Shown: positions 1 to 7,869 of the stretch, piece after piece | How the letters are laid out: every line of letters starts with the position of its first letter | Numbering within the stretch: position 1 is the stretch's first letter | Assembly (NCBI RefSeq): GCF_012911025.1 | Contig: NZ_WUEI01000043.1 | Location: 1-36,457, forward strand | DNA: 36,457 bases | Direction of reading: 5' to 3' | From: Azoarcus sp. TTM-91 | Lineage (GTDB): Bacteria; Pseudomonadota; Gammaproteobacteria; Burkholderiales; Rhodocyclaceae | Notes under the pieces: generated by a model | The model's database searches: none | What the model was told of the DNA's origin: nothing | Seen by the model: the letters and a program-made list of their open reading frames with translations, nothing else | Made by a program: the position numbers and the translations under genes

Positions 1-535
1 GGATGGTGGTGCTCGCAGCGCAGACGGGTAGCCGCCCCTGCGGGGCGCTCCCCACTCTTCGGCCCTCCCGCGCGAGGGGGAAAAGACCGCGCGTGCCCGG
101 CGGGCCTTTCATCCAGGTTGCGCTGACGACTTCGATCCGCGAGGGGAGGGATCGCGCAGTGGGGCGGATTGGGCCCCGCCGGGTCAGATACCCTGCTGCC
201 CGCAGCCACCGCAGCCACCGCAGCCACCGCAGCCACCGCAGCCACCGCAGCCACCGCAGCCACCGCAGCCACCGCAGCCACCGCAGCCACCGCAGCCCTG
301 GAGGCGGGGGGACCTCCGGCTGCGACGTATTTCCGGCGGGGATGCTAGAGGAGCACCCGCGTGGCGGGCGTGGCCTTTTGGGCTACACCGGCGTGCGAAA
401 AAAGCGCTGCGTTTCGCTGCCTGTTGGCCGTTTCAACCGGATGGCATGCTGGCTGCCAGGTGTTTTCCGCCCCGTCGGGGTGCGCTTGCAACATTCCCGC
501 ACCAGAGTGGTGTGCCACCTAAGTGGATGGGGCGC
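1..535. other. Gene-free stretch upstream of window's first gene
   Basis: No reading frame here has a plausible start, ribosome-binding site and protein-like composition. Open frames that cross it are low-complexity by-products of the high GC content. The only clear structure is the 9-bp tandem array at 201-297. A run of six A residues lies near 397-402 (T6 on the minus strand), downstream of the LysR stop, but I could not pair a convincing hairpin in front of it. Confidence 0.6.
201..297. repeat. 9-bp tandem repeat (GCAGCCACC), about 10.7 copies
   Basis: Ten complete copies of GCAGCCACC run from 202 to 291, followed by a partial copy up to 297, with no visible variation between copies. It lies beyond the 3' end of the LysR gene in a stretch without a convincing gene. 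On the minus strand one frame reads Gly-Gly-Cys repeats, but that frame meets a TGA at 433-435 and has no ATG, GTG or TTG in between, so it is not a supported gene. A perfect short-period array like this is prone to slippage and may vary in copy number between strains. Confidence 0.95.
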
Positions 536-1543
536 TCAGGCGGTACGCAGCAGCGGGACGGGGGCGTCGCCGGCGTCGTCGTCCCCCGCATCGGGCTTGC
601 CGCGGGGGGCTTCGCCGTCGCCGCCGGCCAGCGGCAGGCTGCGCATGTCGTCCAGGCGGCGGGCCAGTTGTTCGGCGAACTTGGCCGCGGCCACCGGCAG
701 GTTGCGGCCACGCAACTGGCCCAGCACCAGTGGGCCGTGGGCGGAATCGACGTTGTCCAGCGGGCGCACCGCCAGCGTGGGGTCGTCGCGCCACAGGCGG
801 GCGCCGATGTCGATCTGGAAGGTCAGCGCGTTGCTGTGGCGCACGAAGTCGGACAGCAGCTCGAAGGAGTTGGCCTCCATCACCGGGTTCACCCGCGCGG
901 TGCCGCGCGACAGCACTTCGTCTATCACCTGGCGGCCGGAGAAGCTGGTGTCCGGCAGGGCGATGTCGTACTGCAGGCATTCGCGCAGCCGCAGCACCGC
1001 CTTTTCCGCCAGCGGATGGTCGTGCGCCATCACCGCCACCATGCCCTGGCCGATGGACATCAGCGGCTGCAGCTCGGCGGCGTGCACCGGGCGGAAGACG
1101 AGGATGAGGTCGGTCTCGTACTGGGTCATCGCCCGCATCGCGGTGTCATGGTCGGAGACGGTGACCTTGAACTTCACCAGCGGGTGCTGGGCGCGGAAGC
1201 GGTTGATTTCTTCCAGCAGCAGGCTGCGCGCGGCGGCCTGGCTGACGTGGATGCGGATCTCGCCGCGGCGCAGGCCGGAAAGCTCCTCGATCTGCGAGCA
1301 CACCCGCTGCAGCTCGGCGTTCTGGGTGCGCACCCAGCCGATGAAAAGCTCGCCGGCGGCGGTGAGCTGCACGCCGGAGGCATTGCGCTCGAACAGCGGC
1401 GTACCGAGGTCGAACTCGATGTCCTGGATGCGCCGCAACAGTGCGGACGGGGTGACGTACAGGCGCTCCGCCGCGTGCCGCACCGATCCCGCCTTGACCA
1501 CTTCTTCTAGATAGCGCCAGACGCGCATGTTCCTGAAGGCCAA
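536..1543 (-). CDS. LysR-family transcriptional regulator
   Basis: This 335-residue protein has LysR layout: an N-terminal winged helix-turn-helix (about residues 8-65, with the pattern GSVRHAAERLYVTPSALLRRI and LFERN) followed by a substrate-binding domain of the periplasmic-binding-protein fold, usually the effector sensor. The start chosen is TTG at 1543, with AGGAGA five bases upstream. An in-frame ATG at 1528 gives a protein five residues shorter and is also possible. The C-terminal tail (last 25 or so residues) is rich in Asp, Gly, Ala and Pro and probably disordered. It is transcribed away from the SDR/amidohydrolase pair, the usual arrangement for a LysR protein controlling its divergent neighbour, so it is the likely regulator of the catabolic cluster. 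Its effector is unknown. Confidence 0.93.
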   Translation of the reverse strand: MAFRNMRVWRYLEEVVKAGSVRHAAERLYVTPSALLRRIQDIEFDLGTPLFERNASGVQLTAAGELFIGWVRTQNAELQRVCSQIEELSGLRRGEIRIHVSQAAARSLLLEEINRFRAQHPLVKFKVTVSDHDTAMRAMTQYETDLILVFRPVHAAELQPLMSIGQGMVAVMAHDHPLAEKAVLRLRECLQYDIALPDTSFSGRQVIDEVLSRGTARVNPVMEANSFELLSDFVRHSNALTFQIDIGARLWRDDPTLAVRPLDNVDSAHGPLVLGQLRGRNLPVAAAKFAEQLARRLDDMRSLPLAGGDGEAPRGKPDAGDDDAGDAPVPLLRTA

Positions 1544-1615
1544 TTCATTCTCCTGGGGCTGGGAAACCGCGCGCTGTCCTTGGGGGAACGCGCGCAGTTT
1601 CTAAAAGGGCAACGA

Positions 1616-1640
1616 GGGGATGCGGTTTTGGCACATCCCC
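1616..1640. promoter_or_regulatory. Inverted repeat in LysR/SDR divergent region, candidate operator
   Basis: GGGGATG (1616-1622) and CATCCCC (1634-1640) form a perfect 7-bp dyad with an 11-base spacer. It lies between the divergent LysR and SDR genes. LysR-type regulators usually bind interrupted dyads containing T-N11-A, and T1621 and A1633 fit that spacing. A second signal in the same region is a direct repeat, TCCTTGGGGGAACGC at 1577-1591 and the same sequence with one extra G at 1693-1708. Binding by the neighbouring LysR protein is an inference. Confidence 0.4.
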
Positions 1641-1803
1641 GCGCAAGCCAGTCACGTATCGTTTTGTGGCGGTCGGTCTCGAAGCGCGCGGGTCCTTGGG
1701 GGGAACGCCGCCTTGCCGGCCTGGACGGTGCACTGCAACTTTGGTGCCATTCGGAGAACGACCGGTGCGCGACAGCGTGCCGGCACCCCACGGAGCGCAG
1801 CGG

Positions 1804-2595
1804 ATGGATTTGAAACTCGGCAACAAGGTCGCGGTGATCACCGGCCCGGCCAAGGGCATGGGCGCGGCCATCACCCTGGCCTTCGCCCGCGAGGGCTGCC
1901 GCCTGGTACTGGCGGGCCGCGACATGGCGGCGGTGGACGAGGTGGCGGCGCAGGCGCGCGCCCTCGGCGCCCAGGTGCTGCAGGTGCAGTGCGACGTCAC
2001 CCGCAGCAGCGAGACCGAGGCGCTGGCGGCCGCCGCCATCGAAACCTACGGCCGCATCGACATCCTGGTGAACGTGGCCGGCGGCACCGGCCCGCTGGGG
2101 CGCACCGCCTGGACCACCAGCCGGGCCGAGTTCGACCAGATCGTCGAGCTCAACCTCACCGGCTGCTTCAACACCATGCATGCGGTGCTGCCCGGCATGG
2201 TGGAGCAGCGCTACGGCAAGATCGTGAACGTCGGCGGCACCTTCGGCATGCGTGGGCGCGCCGGCCGCATGGCCTACTCCACCTCGAAGTGGGGGCTGCG
2301 TGGCGCTACCAAGTCGGCGGCGCTGGAGGCCGGCCCCTTCAATGTGAACGTGAACATGGTGGCGCCCGGCATGGTGGATGGCGAGCGCTTCCGCACCAAG
2401 GTCATCCCCGAGATGATGAAGCGCGAGGGCCTCAGCGAAGAACAGGCGGTGGCCCGCCATGCCGCCGACTACGCCCTGCGCCGCATCAGCGAGGACGAGG
2501 ACGTGGCCGCCGCCTGCCTCTTCCTCGCCTCCGACGTGTCGCGCCAGATCACCGGCGTAGACCTGCCGGTGGATGGCGGTTGGGCCATGCTGTGA
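1804..2595 (+). CDS. Short-chain dehydrogenase/reductase (SDR 1)
   Basis: A 263-residue classical SDR, predicted to oxidise or reduce an alcohol/carbonyl with NAD(P). The Rossmann nucleotide motif TGPAKGMG is at residues 13-20, the structural NVAG at about 90-93, the active-site Asn in ELNLTG near 117, and Y158-xxx-K162 form the catalytic pair. The Ser normally 13 residues before the Tyr is Gly145, followed by Thr146, which is unusual and shared with the other two SDRs in this window. I chose ATG 1804 because GGAG lies eight bases upstream and the protein starts just before the first beta strand; the frame extends further upstream but without a sensible N-terminus. Its TGA overlaps the GTG of the amidohydrolase, so the two are translationally coupled. 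The substrate is unknown. Confidence 0.92.
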   Translation: MDLKLGNKVAVITGPAKGMGAAITLAFAREGCRLVLAGRDMAAVDEVAAQARALGAQVLQVQCDVTRSSETEALAAAAIETYGRIDILVNVAGGTGPLGRTAWTTSRAEFDQIVELNLTGCFNTMHAVLPGMVEQRYGKIVNVGGTFGMRGRAGRMAYSTSKWGLRGATKSAALEAGPFNVNVNMVAPGMVDGERFRTKVIPEMMKREGLSEEQAVARHAADYALRRISEDEDVAAACLFLASDVSRQITGVDLPVDGGWAML

Positions 2596-4091
2596 GCCGC
2601 GCCGCCCGGGCCGCGGCCGGCAGCGCGCCGGCCACCGTATTGCGGGTGGCGGCGGTGCTGGCCGACCCCGCCAGCGGCCGCCTCGACGGCCCGGCGGAGA
2701 TACGGCTGGAGAATGGCCGCATCGCCGCGCTGACGCCGCTGGGTAATGACTTGCCCGAGGACGCATCCGGGGTGCAGCCGCTGATCGCCCTGCCGGCGCC
2801 GGCCAACGCCCACGACCACGGCCGCGGCCTGCGCAGCGCCGCCTTCGGCGCCCATGACGAGGCGCTGGAAACCTGGCTGGCCGGCCTTGCCCGCGAGCCG
2901 CTGGTCGATCCCTGGCTGCGCGCCGTGGTGGCCTTCGGCCGCATGGTGGAAGGCGGCGCCGGCATCGCCAACCACTGCCACAACACCCAGCGCGGCGACC
3001 GCCTGCTGCAGGAGGCGCAGGGCGTGGCCAAGGCCGCCGCCGACGTCGGCCTGCGCATCGCCTTCGCCCTGCCTTTCGCCGGCCGCAACGCGGTGGTGTA
3101 TGGCGAACTGGACCACCTGCTGCGGCGCGTGCCGCCCCGCGACCACGAGGCCCTGCGCGCCATGCGCGCCGGCGGCCGCAGCCTGGCGGAGAACCTGGCG
3201 CTGATGGAGCAGGCCGCCGCCTTCGAGCACGAGGGCTTCCAGCTCCAGTACTGCCCGGTGGGGCCGCAGTGGGTGGACGACGCCACCTTGGCTGCCATCG
3301 CCCGCGGCTCCGCCGACAGCGGCCGCCGGGTGCACATGCACCTGCTGGAAACCCGTTACCAGCGCGAGTGGGCGGACGCCCACTATGCGGACGGGCTGAT
3401 CGCCCACCTGGACGCCATCGGCCTGCTCAGCCCGCGCCTCACCGTCGCCCACGCGGTGTGGCTGACGCCGGCCGAGTGCGAGCTGCTGGCCGAGCGCGGC
3501 GTCATCGTCGCCGCCAATGCGTCTTCCAACCTGCGGCTGCGTTCCGGCGTTGCCCCGGTGCACGCCTTTCGCGCCAGCGGCCTGCGCTTCGGCATCGGCA
3601 TGGACGGCATGAGCCTGGACGACGACGACGACCTGCTGCGCGAGATGCGCCTGCTGCGCCAGCTCAACCGCGGCAGCGCCAGCGAACCGGATTTCGACGC
3701 CGGCACGCTGTTCGCCGCCGCCTGCGTCGATGGCCGCCGCAGCGTGCTCGGCGACGATGGCGGCGGCCGCATCGCCGCCGGCGCGCCGGCCGACCTGCTG
3801 CTGCTGGATAGCCGCCGCTTCAGCCGCGACAGCCTCGCCCCCGGCCGCGACCAGTGGCTGGCGCTGATGCTGACGCGCATGCGCGCCGAAGACATCGCCG
3901 CCCTCTACATCGGCGGCCGCGCGGTGGCGGTCGGCGGCCGCGCCTGCGGGGTGGACCTGCCGGCGCTGGAGGCCGAACTCACCGCGCTGGCGCGCGCCGC
4001 ACGCGCGCTGGCACCGCCGGACGAAGGCCGCATCGGCCGCCTGCGGGCCGGCGTGGAGGACTACTACAAGGCGGGCTGCCATGGCCACTGA
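2592..4091 (+). CDS. Amidohydrolase of the ATZ/TRZ, cytosine-deaminase-like family
   Basis: A 499-residue metal-dependent hydrolase that most likely deaminates or dechlorinates a heterocycle or cleaves an amide in the cytoplasm. The metal ligands are in place: HDH at residues 74-76 after beta strand 1, the HMHLLET motif (third His and Glu), AHAVWL (fourth His) and the Asp of GIGMDGMSLDDDDD. The spacing is that of the AtzA/TrzN/S-adenosylhomocysteine deaminase group. The start is GTG 2592, whose GTGA overlaps the stop of SDR 1; no ATG fits the domain start. Length agrees with the family (about 450-500). Coupling to SDR 1 places both in one pathway step or branch. Which substrate is attacked cannot be told from sequence. 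Confidence 0.9.
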   Translation: MSRAARAAAGSAPATVLRVAAVLADPASGRLDGPAEIRLENGRIAALTPLGNDLPEDASGVQPLIALPAPANAHDHGRGLRSAAFGAHDEALETWLAGLAREPLVDPWLRAVVAFGRMVEGGAGIANHCHNTQRGDRLLQEAQGVAKAAADVGLRIAFALPFAGRNAVVYGELDHLLRRVPPRDHEALRAMRAGGRSLAENLALMEQAAAFEHEGFQLQYCPVGPQWVDDATLAAIARGSADSGRRVHMHLLETRYQREWADAHYADGLIAHLDAIGLLSPRLTVAHAVWLTPAECELLAERGVIVAANASSNLRLRSGVAPVHAFRASGLRFGIGMDGMSLDDDDDLLREMRLLRQLNRGSASEPDFDAGTLFAAACVDGRRSVLGDDGGGRIAAGAPADLLLLDSRRFSRDSLAPGRDQWLALMLTRMRAEDIAALYIGGRAVAVGGRACGVDLPALEAELTALARAARALAPPDEGRIGRLRAGVEDYYKAGCHGH

Positions 4092-4119
4092 CTGAGGCCG
4101 GCCCGCGCCTGGCGCCGCG

Positions 4120-4140
4120 CTGGCGGAGAACGTCCGCCAG
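4120..4140 (+). terminator. Hairpin after the amidohydrolase, possible terminator
   Basis: CTGGCGGA (4120-4127) pairs with TCCGCCAG (4133-4140) around a 5-base loop, about 30 bases after the amidohydrolase stop. The following bases are GCGCTTTCC, only a weak U-rich tail, so termination would be inefficient if it occurs. Confidence 0.4.
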
Positions 4141-4171
4141 GCGCTTTCCGAATGATGCCGAACGCATCGCC

Positions 4172-4199
4172 GCCCGCCTTCCGCAAGGGAAGCGCGGGC
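4172..4199 (+). other. Stem-loop in the leader of the TonB-receptor gene
   Basis: GCCCGCCTTCC (4172-4182) pairs with GGAAG and GCGGGC (4188-4199) with a single bulged C at 4193 and a 5-base loop. There is no T-run after it. It lies about 220 bases upstream of the receptor start in the 331-base gap 4092-4422. The rest of that gap shows no gene and no promoter I can defend. It could be an mRNA leader structure or a second stop signal for the upstream unit. Confidence 0.35.
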
Positions 4200-4422
4200 T
4201 GCCGGCGCTCGCCTTTCCCCGGGCTGGAGTGGTGCTGCTATTCCTTGTTTGCAAAGCGTTTTCGCGTAGACCTTTCGGTCATGCCGCAGCGCAAAAAGAG
4301 CACCCGTGCGCGCACCCCATCGCCGCTAATCTGCCCTTCGACGGACGACCGGCCAGCCCTTCCCGAAGCCGGTGCCGCACCCCCGACCCCCGTTCATTGC
4401 CATCTTGCTCATGGAGTCCAGG

Positions 4423-6783
4423 ATGAAGAATCGAGTGCTAATCAGCTGTCTGCTTGCCGGCGCGGTGCTGCCCACCGCCGCCCTGGCGCAGACCACCGAC
4501 ATCGGCCGCGTCGGTGCCACCGGAGGCGCCAGCGGCGGCACCGCCGATGATCTCGACGCCCCCACCGCCACCGGCGTCACCCGCAAGGAGGTGGCCGGCG
4601 GCCTGATGGTGGAAGAAGACGTGCCCAAGGCCAAGAGCTCCGTCACCCGCGACTTCATCCAGAAGCAGCAGCCGTCGGCCGACGTGTTCCAGATCATGAA
4701 GCTCTCGCCCGGCGCCAACGCCGCCGCCGGCGACGCCTACGGCCTCAACCAGGGCCTGATCTCGGTGCGCGGCCTGGAAGGCGGCCAGATGGGCTTCAAC
4801 TTCGAAGGCATGCCGCTCAACGTCGCCTCCAACTGGTCGGTGTTCCCCGGCCAGTGGATAGACACCGAGAACACCGACGTGGTGACGCTGAACCAGGGCA
4901 CCGCCGACCTCGCCTCGCCCAACGTCACCGCCACCGGCGGCGTGGTCGATCTCTTCCTGCACAACCCGGAGAAGGAACGCGGCGGCCTGGTGGATTTCTC
5001 CGTCGGCACCAACAACTTCAAGCGCGGCTTCTTCCGCTACGAGACCGGCGAAATGGGCGACAGCGGCATGCGCGCCTTCTTCTCCTACTCGCACGCCGAG
5101 GCCGACCACTTCCGCGGCCCCGGCCGTGACCAGAAGGACCACTTCGCCGCCGCGCTGGTGAAGGACTGGGGTGGTGGCAGCAAGACCAAGCTCGCCATGA
5201 CCTACACCAAGATGCTGCGGGACGTGTACAAGAACCCGACGCTGACGCAGTGGAAGGCCGATGGTCTAGAAGGCGACCAGACCAACTACCTGGACCATTA
5301 CGACACCAGCACTACCGGCACCCGCACCAGCTATTACAAGCAGATGCGCAACCCGTGGGAGAACCTGCTGATCTCCGCGCCCAGCGAGTTCGTGCTGTCG
5401 GATGATTTCCGCCTCAGCGTCACCCCCTACTTCTTCTACGGTTACGGCGCCTCCGGCGCGGCCACGGTGTTCGCCAACGAGGGCTCGGTGGCCTACGGCA
5501 ACCAGAGCCAGGCGGTGGACCTCAACGGCAACGGCACCACCACCGATACCAGCGTGCTGGTGTATGCGCCCATCTTCGAGGACAACAAGCGCTACGGCAT
5601 CACGGTGAAGGGCGACTACACCTGGAACAACCACCAGCTGGTCGCCGGCATCTGGTACCAGTACTCCCGCGACGAGCTGTACCGCCCCTACAGCACCATG
5701 GACGCCGACGGCACGCCCAGCGACTACAAGGGCGAGTCCCACTACGTGCGCACCGCCGACGGCCACAAGATCTACCAGTGGTACCAGGACACCCGCGACC
5801 GCTTCAAGGCGCTGTTCGTCGGCGACACCATCAGCTTCCTCGACGACCGCCTGAAGCTGGACGTCGGCGTGAAGCGCCTGCTGGTGACCCGCGAGGGCGT
5901 GAACAAGGTGCCGAACGACGTCGGCGACACCGAAGCCAACCGGGATGCCACCCTGCCCACCCTGGCGGTGCGCTACCAGTTCGGCGACGGCCACCAGGTC
6001 TATGCCAGTGCCGGCAAGGGCTACCGCGTGCTCGCCGCAGGGGCCTTGTATCCGCGTTACAACGCCAGCTCCGGTGCGCTGGCCACCCGCGCCAACCCGG
6101 ACCAGCCCTCCGAGGAATCCACCGCCTTCGAGGTCGGCTACCGCTACCACGGCTCGCTGCTCAACCTCTCCACCTCGCTGTTCAACTACCAGTTCAAGAA
6201 CCGCCAGATCTCCGCCTCGGTGTGCGATCCGGCCTGCCTGTCGCAGCCCATCAACGGCGGCAAGCAGCGCGCCACCGGCATCGACTTCGAGATGGGCCTG
6301 AAGCCCTGGAACAACCTGCGGCCCTACTTCTCCGCCGAGTACATGGACACCGAGATCCTCAGCGACCTGGAGACCGGCGGGAACGTGCTGCCGACCAAGG
6401 GCAAGAACGCGGTGCGCAGCCCGAAATGGCAAGCGGCGGCGGCGGTGGATTACGACACTGGCGTGGAGTTCGCCAACCTGGCGGTGAAGTACGTCGGCTC
6501 CCAGTACGCCACCTTCATGAACGACCAGAAGATTCCCAGCTACACCACGGTGGATGCCACCCTGGGCTACCGCTTCCACAGCGCCGGTTTCCTGAAGCGG
6601 CCGGAAGTGCGCCTGAACCTGCTCAACCTGTTCGACAAGCGCTACCTCTCCGGCGTGTATAGCCCCACCTTCAACGCCAATGCCACCACCAGCGTCGGCG
6701 GCGCCACCGTGGGCGGCACCGCGCCCAGCTACCTGGTGGGCAACAGCTTCACCGCCGTCCTCACCTTCGCCACGGGGTTCTGA
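4423..6783 (+). CDS. TonB-dependent outer-membrane receptor
   Basis: A 786-residue outer-membrane transporter. Residues 1-23 are a signal peptide ending in ALA-Q. A plug domain follows (about residues 60-200, including SVRGLEGGQMGFNFEGMPL), then a 22-strand beta-barrel with the typical aromatic C-terminus (ending TFATGF). It lacks the N-terminal STN signalling domain present in the siderophore receptor at 14474. The start ATG 4423 was chosen for GGAG six bases upstream and the signal peptide directly after; an upstream in-frame ATG would add an unlikely leader. It is followed after one base by exbB, exbD and tonB, so it carries its own energising complex. Linked to catabolic enzymes instead of iron genes, it probably imports the pathway substrate. 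Ligand unknown. Confidence 0.93.
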   Translation: MKNRVLISCLLAGAVLPTAALAQTTDIGRVGATGGASGGTADDLDAPTATGVTRKEVAGGLMVEEDVPKAKSSVTRDFIQKQQPSADVFQIMKLSPGANAAAGDAYGLNQGLISVRGLEGGQMGFNFEGMPLNVASNWSVFPGQWIDTENTDVVTLNQGTADLASPNVTATGGVVDLFLHNPEKERGGLVDFSVGTNNFKRGFFRYETGEMGDSGMRAFFSYSHAEADHFRGPGRDQKDHFAAALVKDWGGGSKTKLAMTYTKMLRDVYKNPTLTQWKADGLEGDQTNYLDHYDTSTTGTRTSYYKQMRNPWENLLISAPSEFVLSDDFRLSVTPYFFYGYGASGAATVFANEGSVAYGNQSQAVDLNGNGTTTDTSVLVYAPIFEDNKRYGITVKGDYTWNNHQLVAGIWYQYSRDELYRPYSTMDADGTPSDYKGESHYVRTADGHKIYQWYQDTRDRFKALFVGDTISFLDDRLKLDVGVKRLLVTREGVNKVPNDVGDTEANRDATLPTLAVRYQFGDGHQVYASAGKGYRVLAAGALYPRYNASSGALATRANPDQPSEESTAFEVGYRYHGSLLNLSTSLFNYQFKNRQISASVCDPACLSQPINGGKQRATGIDFEMGLKPWNNLRPYFSAEYMDTEILSDLETGGNVLPTKGKNAVRSPKWQAAAAVDYDTGVEFANLAVKYVGSQYATFMNDQKIPSYTTVDATLGYRFHSAGFLKRPEVRLNLLNLFDKRYLSGVYSPTFNANATTSVGGATVGGTAPSYLVGNSFTAVLTFATGF

Positions 6784-6784
6784 G

Positions 6785-7387
6785 ATGAGTTTCGCAATCG
6801 ACCAGGATCTGCTGCACGCCATCACCATAGACCTGCTCTACGTGTGCGTGGCCATCCTCACCTTCGTCATCATCGAGCGCCTGTTCTACTACGGCTACCT
6901 CGGCAGCAGCCGGCGCAAGATCGCCCGCGCCATCGAGGCGGCGGTGGCGAAGGATGCCTCCCGCCCGCTGCCGGAGCTGCCCGCCGGCAAGGACGTGCTG
7001 ACGCGCTCGATGGAGGAATACGTCGCCGCCCAGCGCGGCGGCGAGGTGCCGCGCAGCCGCATCGAGGATCTGTCGGCGGCGCTCTTCCTGCGGGTGGATG
7101 GCGGCATCAACCGCGGCCTGTGGATCCTGGACACCATCGTCACCGCCGCGCCGCTGCTGGGCCTGCTCGGCACCATCCTCGGCATCATGGACACCTTCAA
7201 CGCGCTCGCCGCCGGCGGGGTGTCCGATCCGGGCGCGGTCAGCCGCGGCATCGGCTCGGCGCTGTTCGCCACCGCCATCGGCATCGGCACCGCGGTGTAT
7301 GGCCTCATCGGCCACAACATCCTGCACCGCATCGGCGAATGCATCACCGAGGACTTCAAGGGCTTCCTGCTCGAGACCACGGCATGA
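6785..7387 (+). CDS. exbB: ExbB/TolQ/MotA-family proton channel protein
   Basis: A 200-residue inner-membrane protein forming, with ExbD, the proton channel that energises TonB. One membrane helix is near residues 15-32 and two more lie in the conserved MotA/TolQ/ExbB core (LWILDTIVTAAPLLGLLGTI and the GIGSALFATAIGIGTAVYGL segment). It starts one base after the receptor stop, which shows co-transcription. The receptor, ExbB, ExbD and TonB make a self-contained uptake module. The last part of the reading frame upstream of ATG 6785 overlaps the receptor and is not part of the protein. Confidence 0.93.
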   Translation: MSFAIDQDLLHAITIDLLYVCVAILTFVIIERLFYYGYLGSSRRKIARAIEAAVAKDASRPLPELPAGKDVLTRSMEEYVAAQRGGEVPRSRIEDLSAALFLRVDGGINRGLWILDTIVTAAPLLGLLGTILGIMDTFNALAAGGVSDPGAVSRGIGSALFATAIGIGTAVYGLIGHNILHRIGECITEDFKGFLLETTA

Positions 7388-7393
7388 CGGGCG

Positions 7394-7430
7394 CGTGACC
7401 GGCGGCGGGCTGCCGACGCCGCCGGTCACG
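7394..7430 (+). other. Perfect 14-bp stem-loop between exbB and exbD
   Basis: CGTGACCGGCGGCG (7394-7407) is the exact reverse complement of 7417-7430, with a 9-base loop. It fills most of the 72-base gap between exbB and exbD. The tail after it is TTCCGCGCAA, so it is not a strong intrinsic terminator. A stem of this stability in the middle of an operon may act as a partial terminator or protect the 3' end of the upstream mRNA, which would give more ExbB than ExbD, as the complex needs. Confidence 0.7.
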
Positions 7431-7459
7431 TTCCGCGCAACACGGAACGGGATACCAGC

Positions 7460-7867
7460 ATGAGAGTCTTCCCCCAACGCAAGCAGCGTCAGGCGCGCAT
7501 CGAGATCATCCCGATGATCGACGTGATGATGTTCCTGCTCGCCTTCTTCGTCCTCATCAGCACCAACGTGCTGCCGGCCCTGGGCCTCAAGGTCGATCTG
7601 CCGCAGTCGGCGCAGACCGAGCGCATCAAGGAGCCCAAGCGCCTCACCCTCACCATCGACGCCGAGGGCCACTACTACCTGGAAGGCGAGGCCATCGAGG
7701 CCAGCGCGCTGGTCGGCAGGCTGCGCGCGATGGCGGCCAGCGACGACAAGCCGGCGGTGATCATCGCCGGCGACGGCGGCGCCAACCTGCAGAAGCTGGT
7801 GGACGCGCTCGACCTGCTCAAGGAAGCCGGCATTCCGGCGGCATCCATCATCGCCAAGGCCAGGTGA
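7460..7867 (+). CDS. exbD: ExbD/TolR-family protein
   Basis: A 135-residue inner-membrane protein with a short cytoplasmic N-terminus, one transmembrane helix (about residues 15-37) and a periplasmic domain. The helix begins IEIIPMIDVMMFLL, with the conserved Asp of ExbD/TolR that takes part in proton flow. It partners ExbB upstream. The Shine-Dalgarno sequence is weak (GGGA eight bases before ATG 7460). Its TGA overlaps a GTG that could serve as an early start for tonB. Confidence 0.93.
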   Translation: MRVFPQRKQRQARIEIIPMIDVMMFLLAFFVLISTNVLPALGLKVDLPQSAQTERIKEPKRLTLTIDAEGHYYLEGEAIEASALVGRLRAMAASDDKPAVIIAGDGGANLQKLVDALDLLKEAGIPAASIIAKAR

Positions 7868-7869
7868 GC

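Noticed and set aside
201..297. CRISPR-like array
   Set aside because: The unit is only 9 bases with no spacers; it is a simple tandem repeat.
201..435. Minus-strand Gly-Gly-Cys repeat peptide across the 9-bp array
   Set aside because: The frame has a TGA at 433-435 and no usable start codon before the array, so no gene can be supported.
3..1514. Open frame from the window start running through the repeat and LysR gene
   Set aside because: It reads Ser-His-Arg repeats and then low-complexity sequence antisense to a clear LysR protein.
4245..4272. Sigma-70-like promoter before the TonB-receptor gene
   Set aside because: TTGTTT and TAGACC with 16-base spacing match the consensus poorly, so I do not list it.
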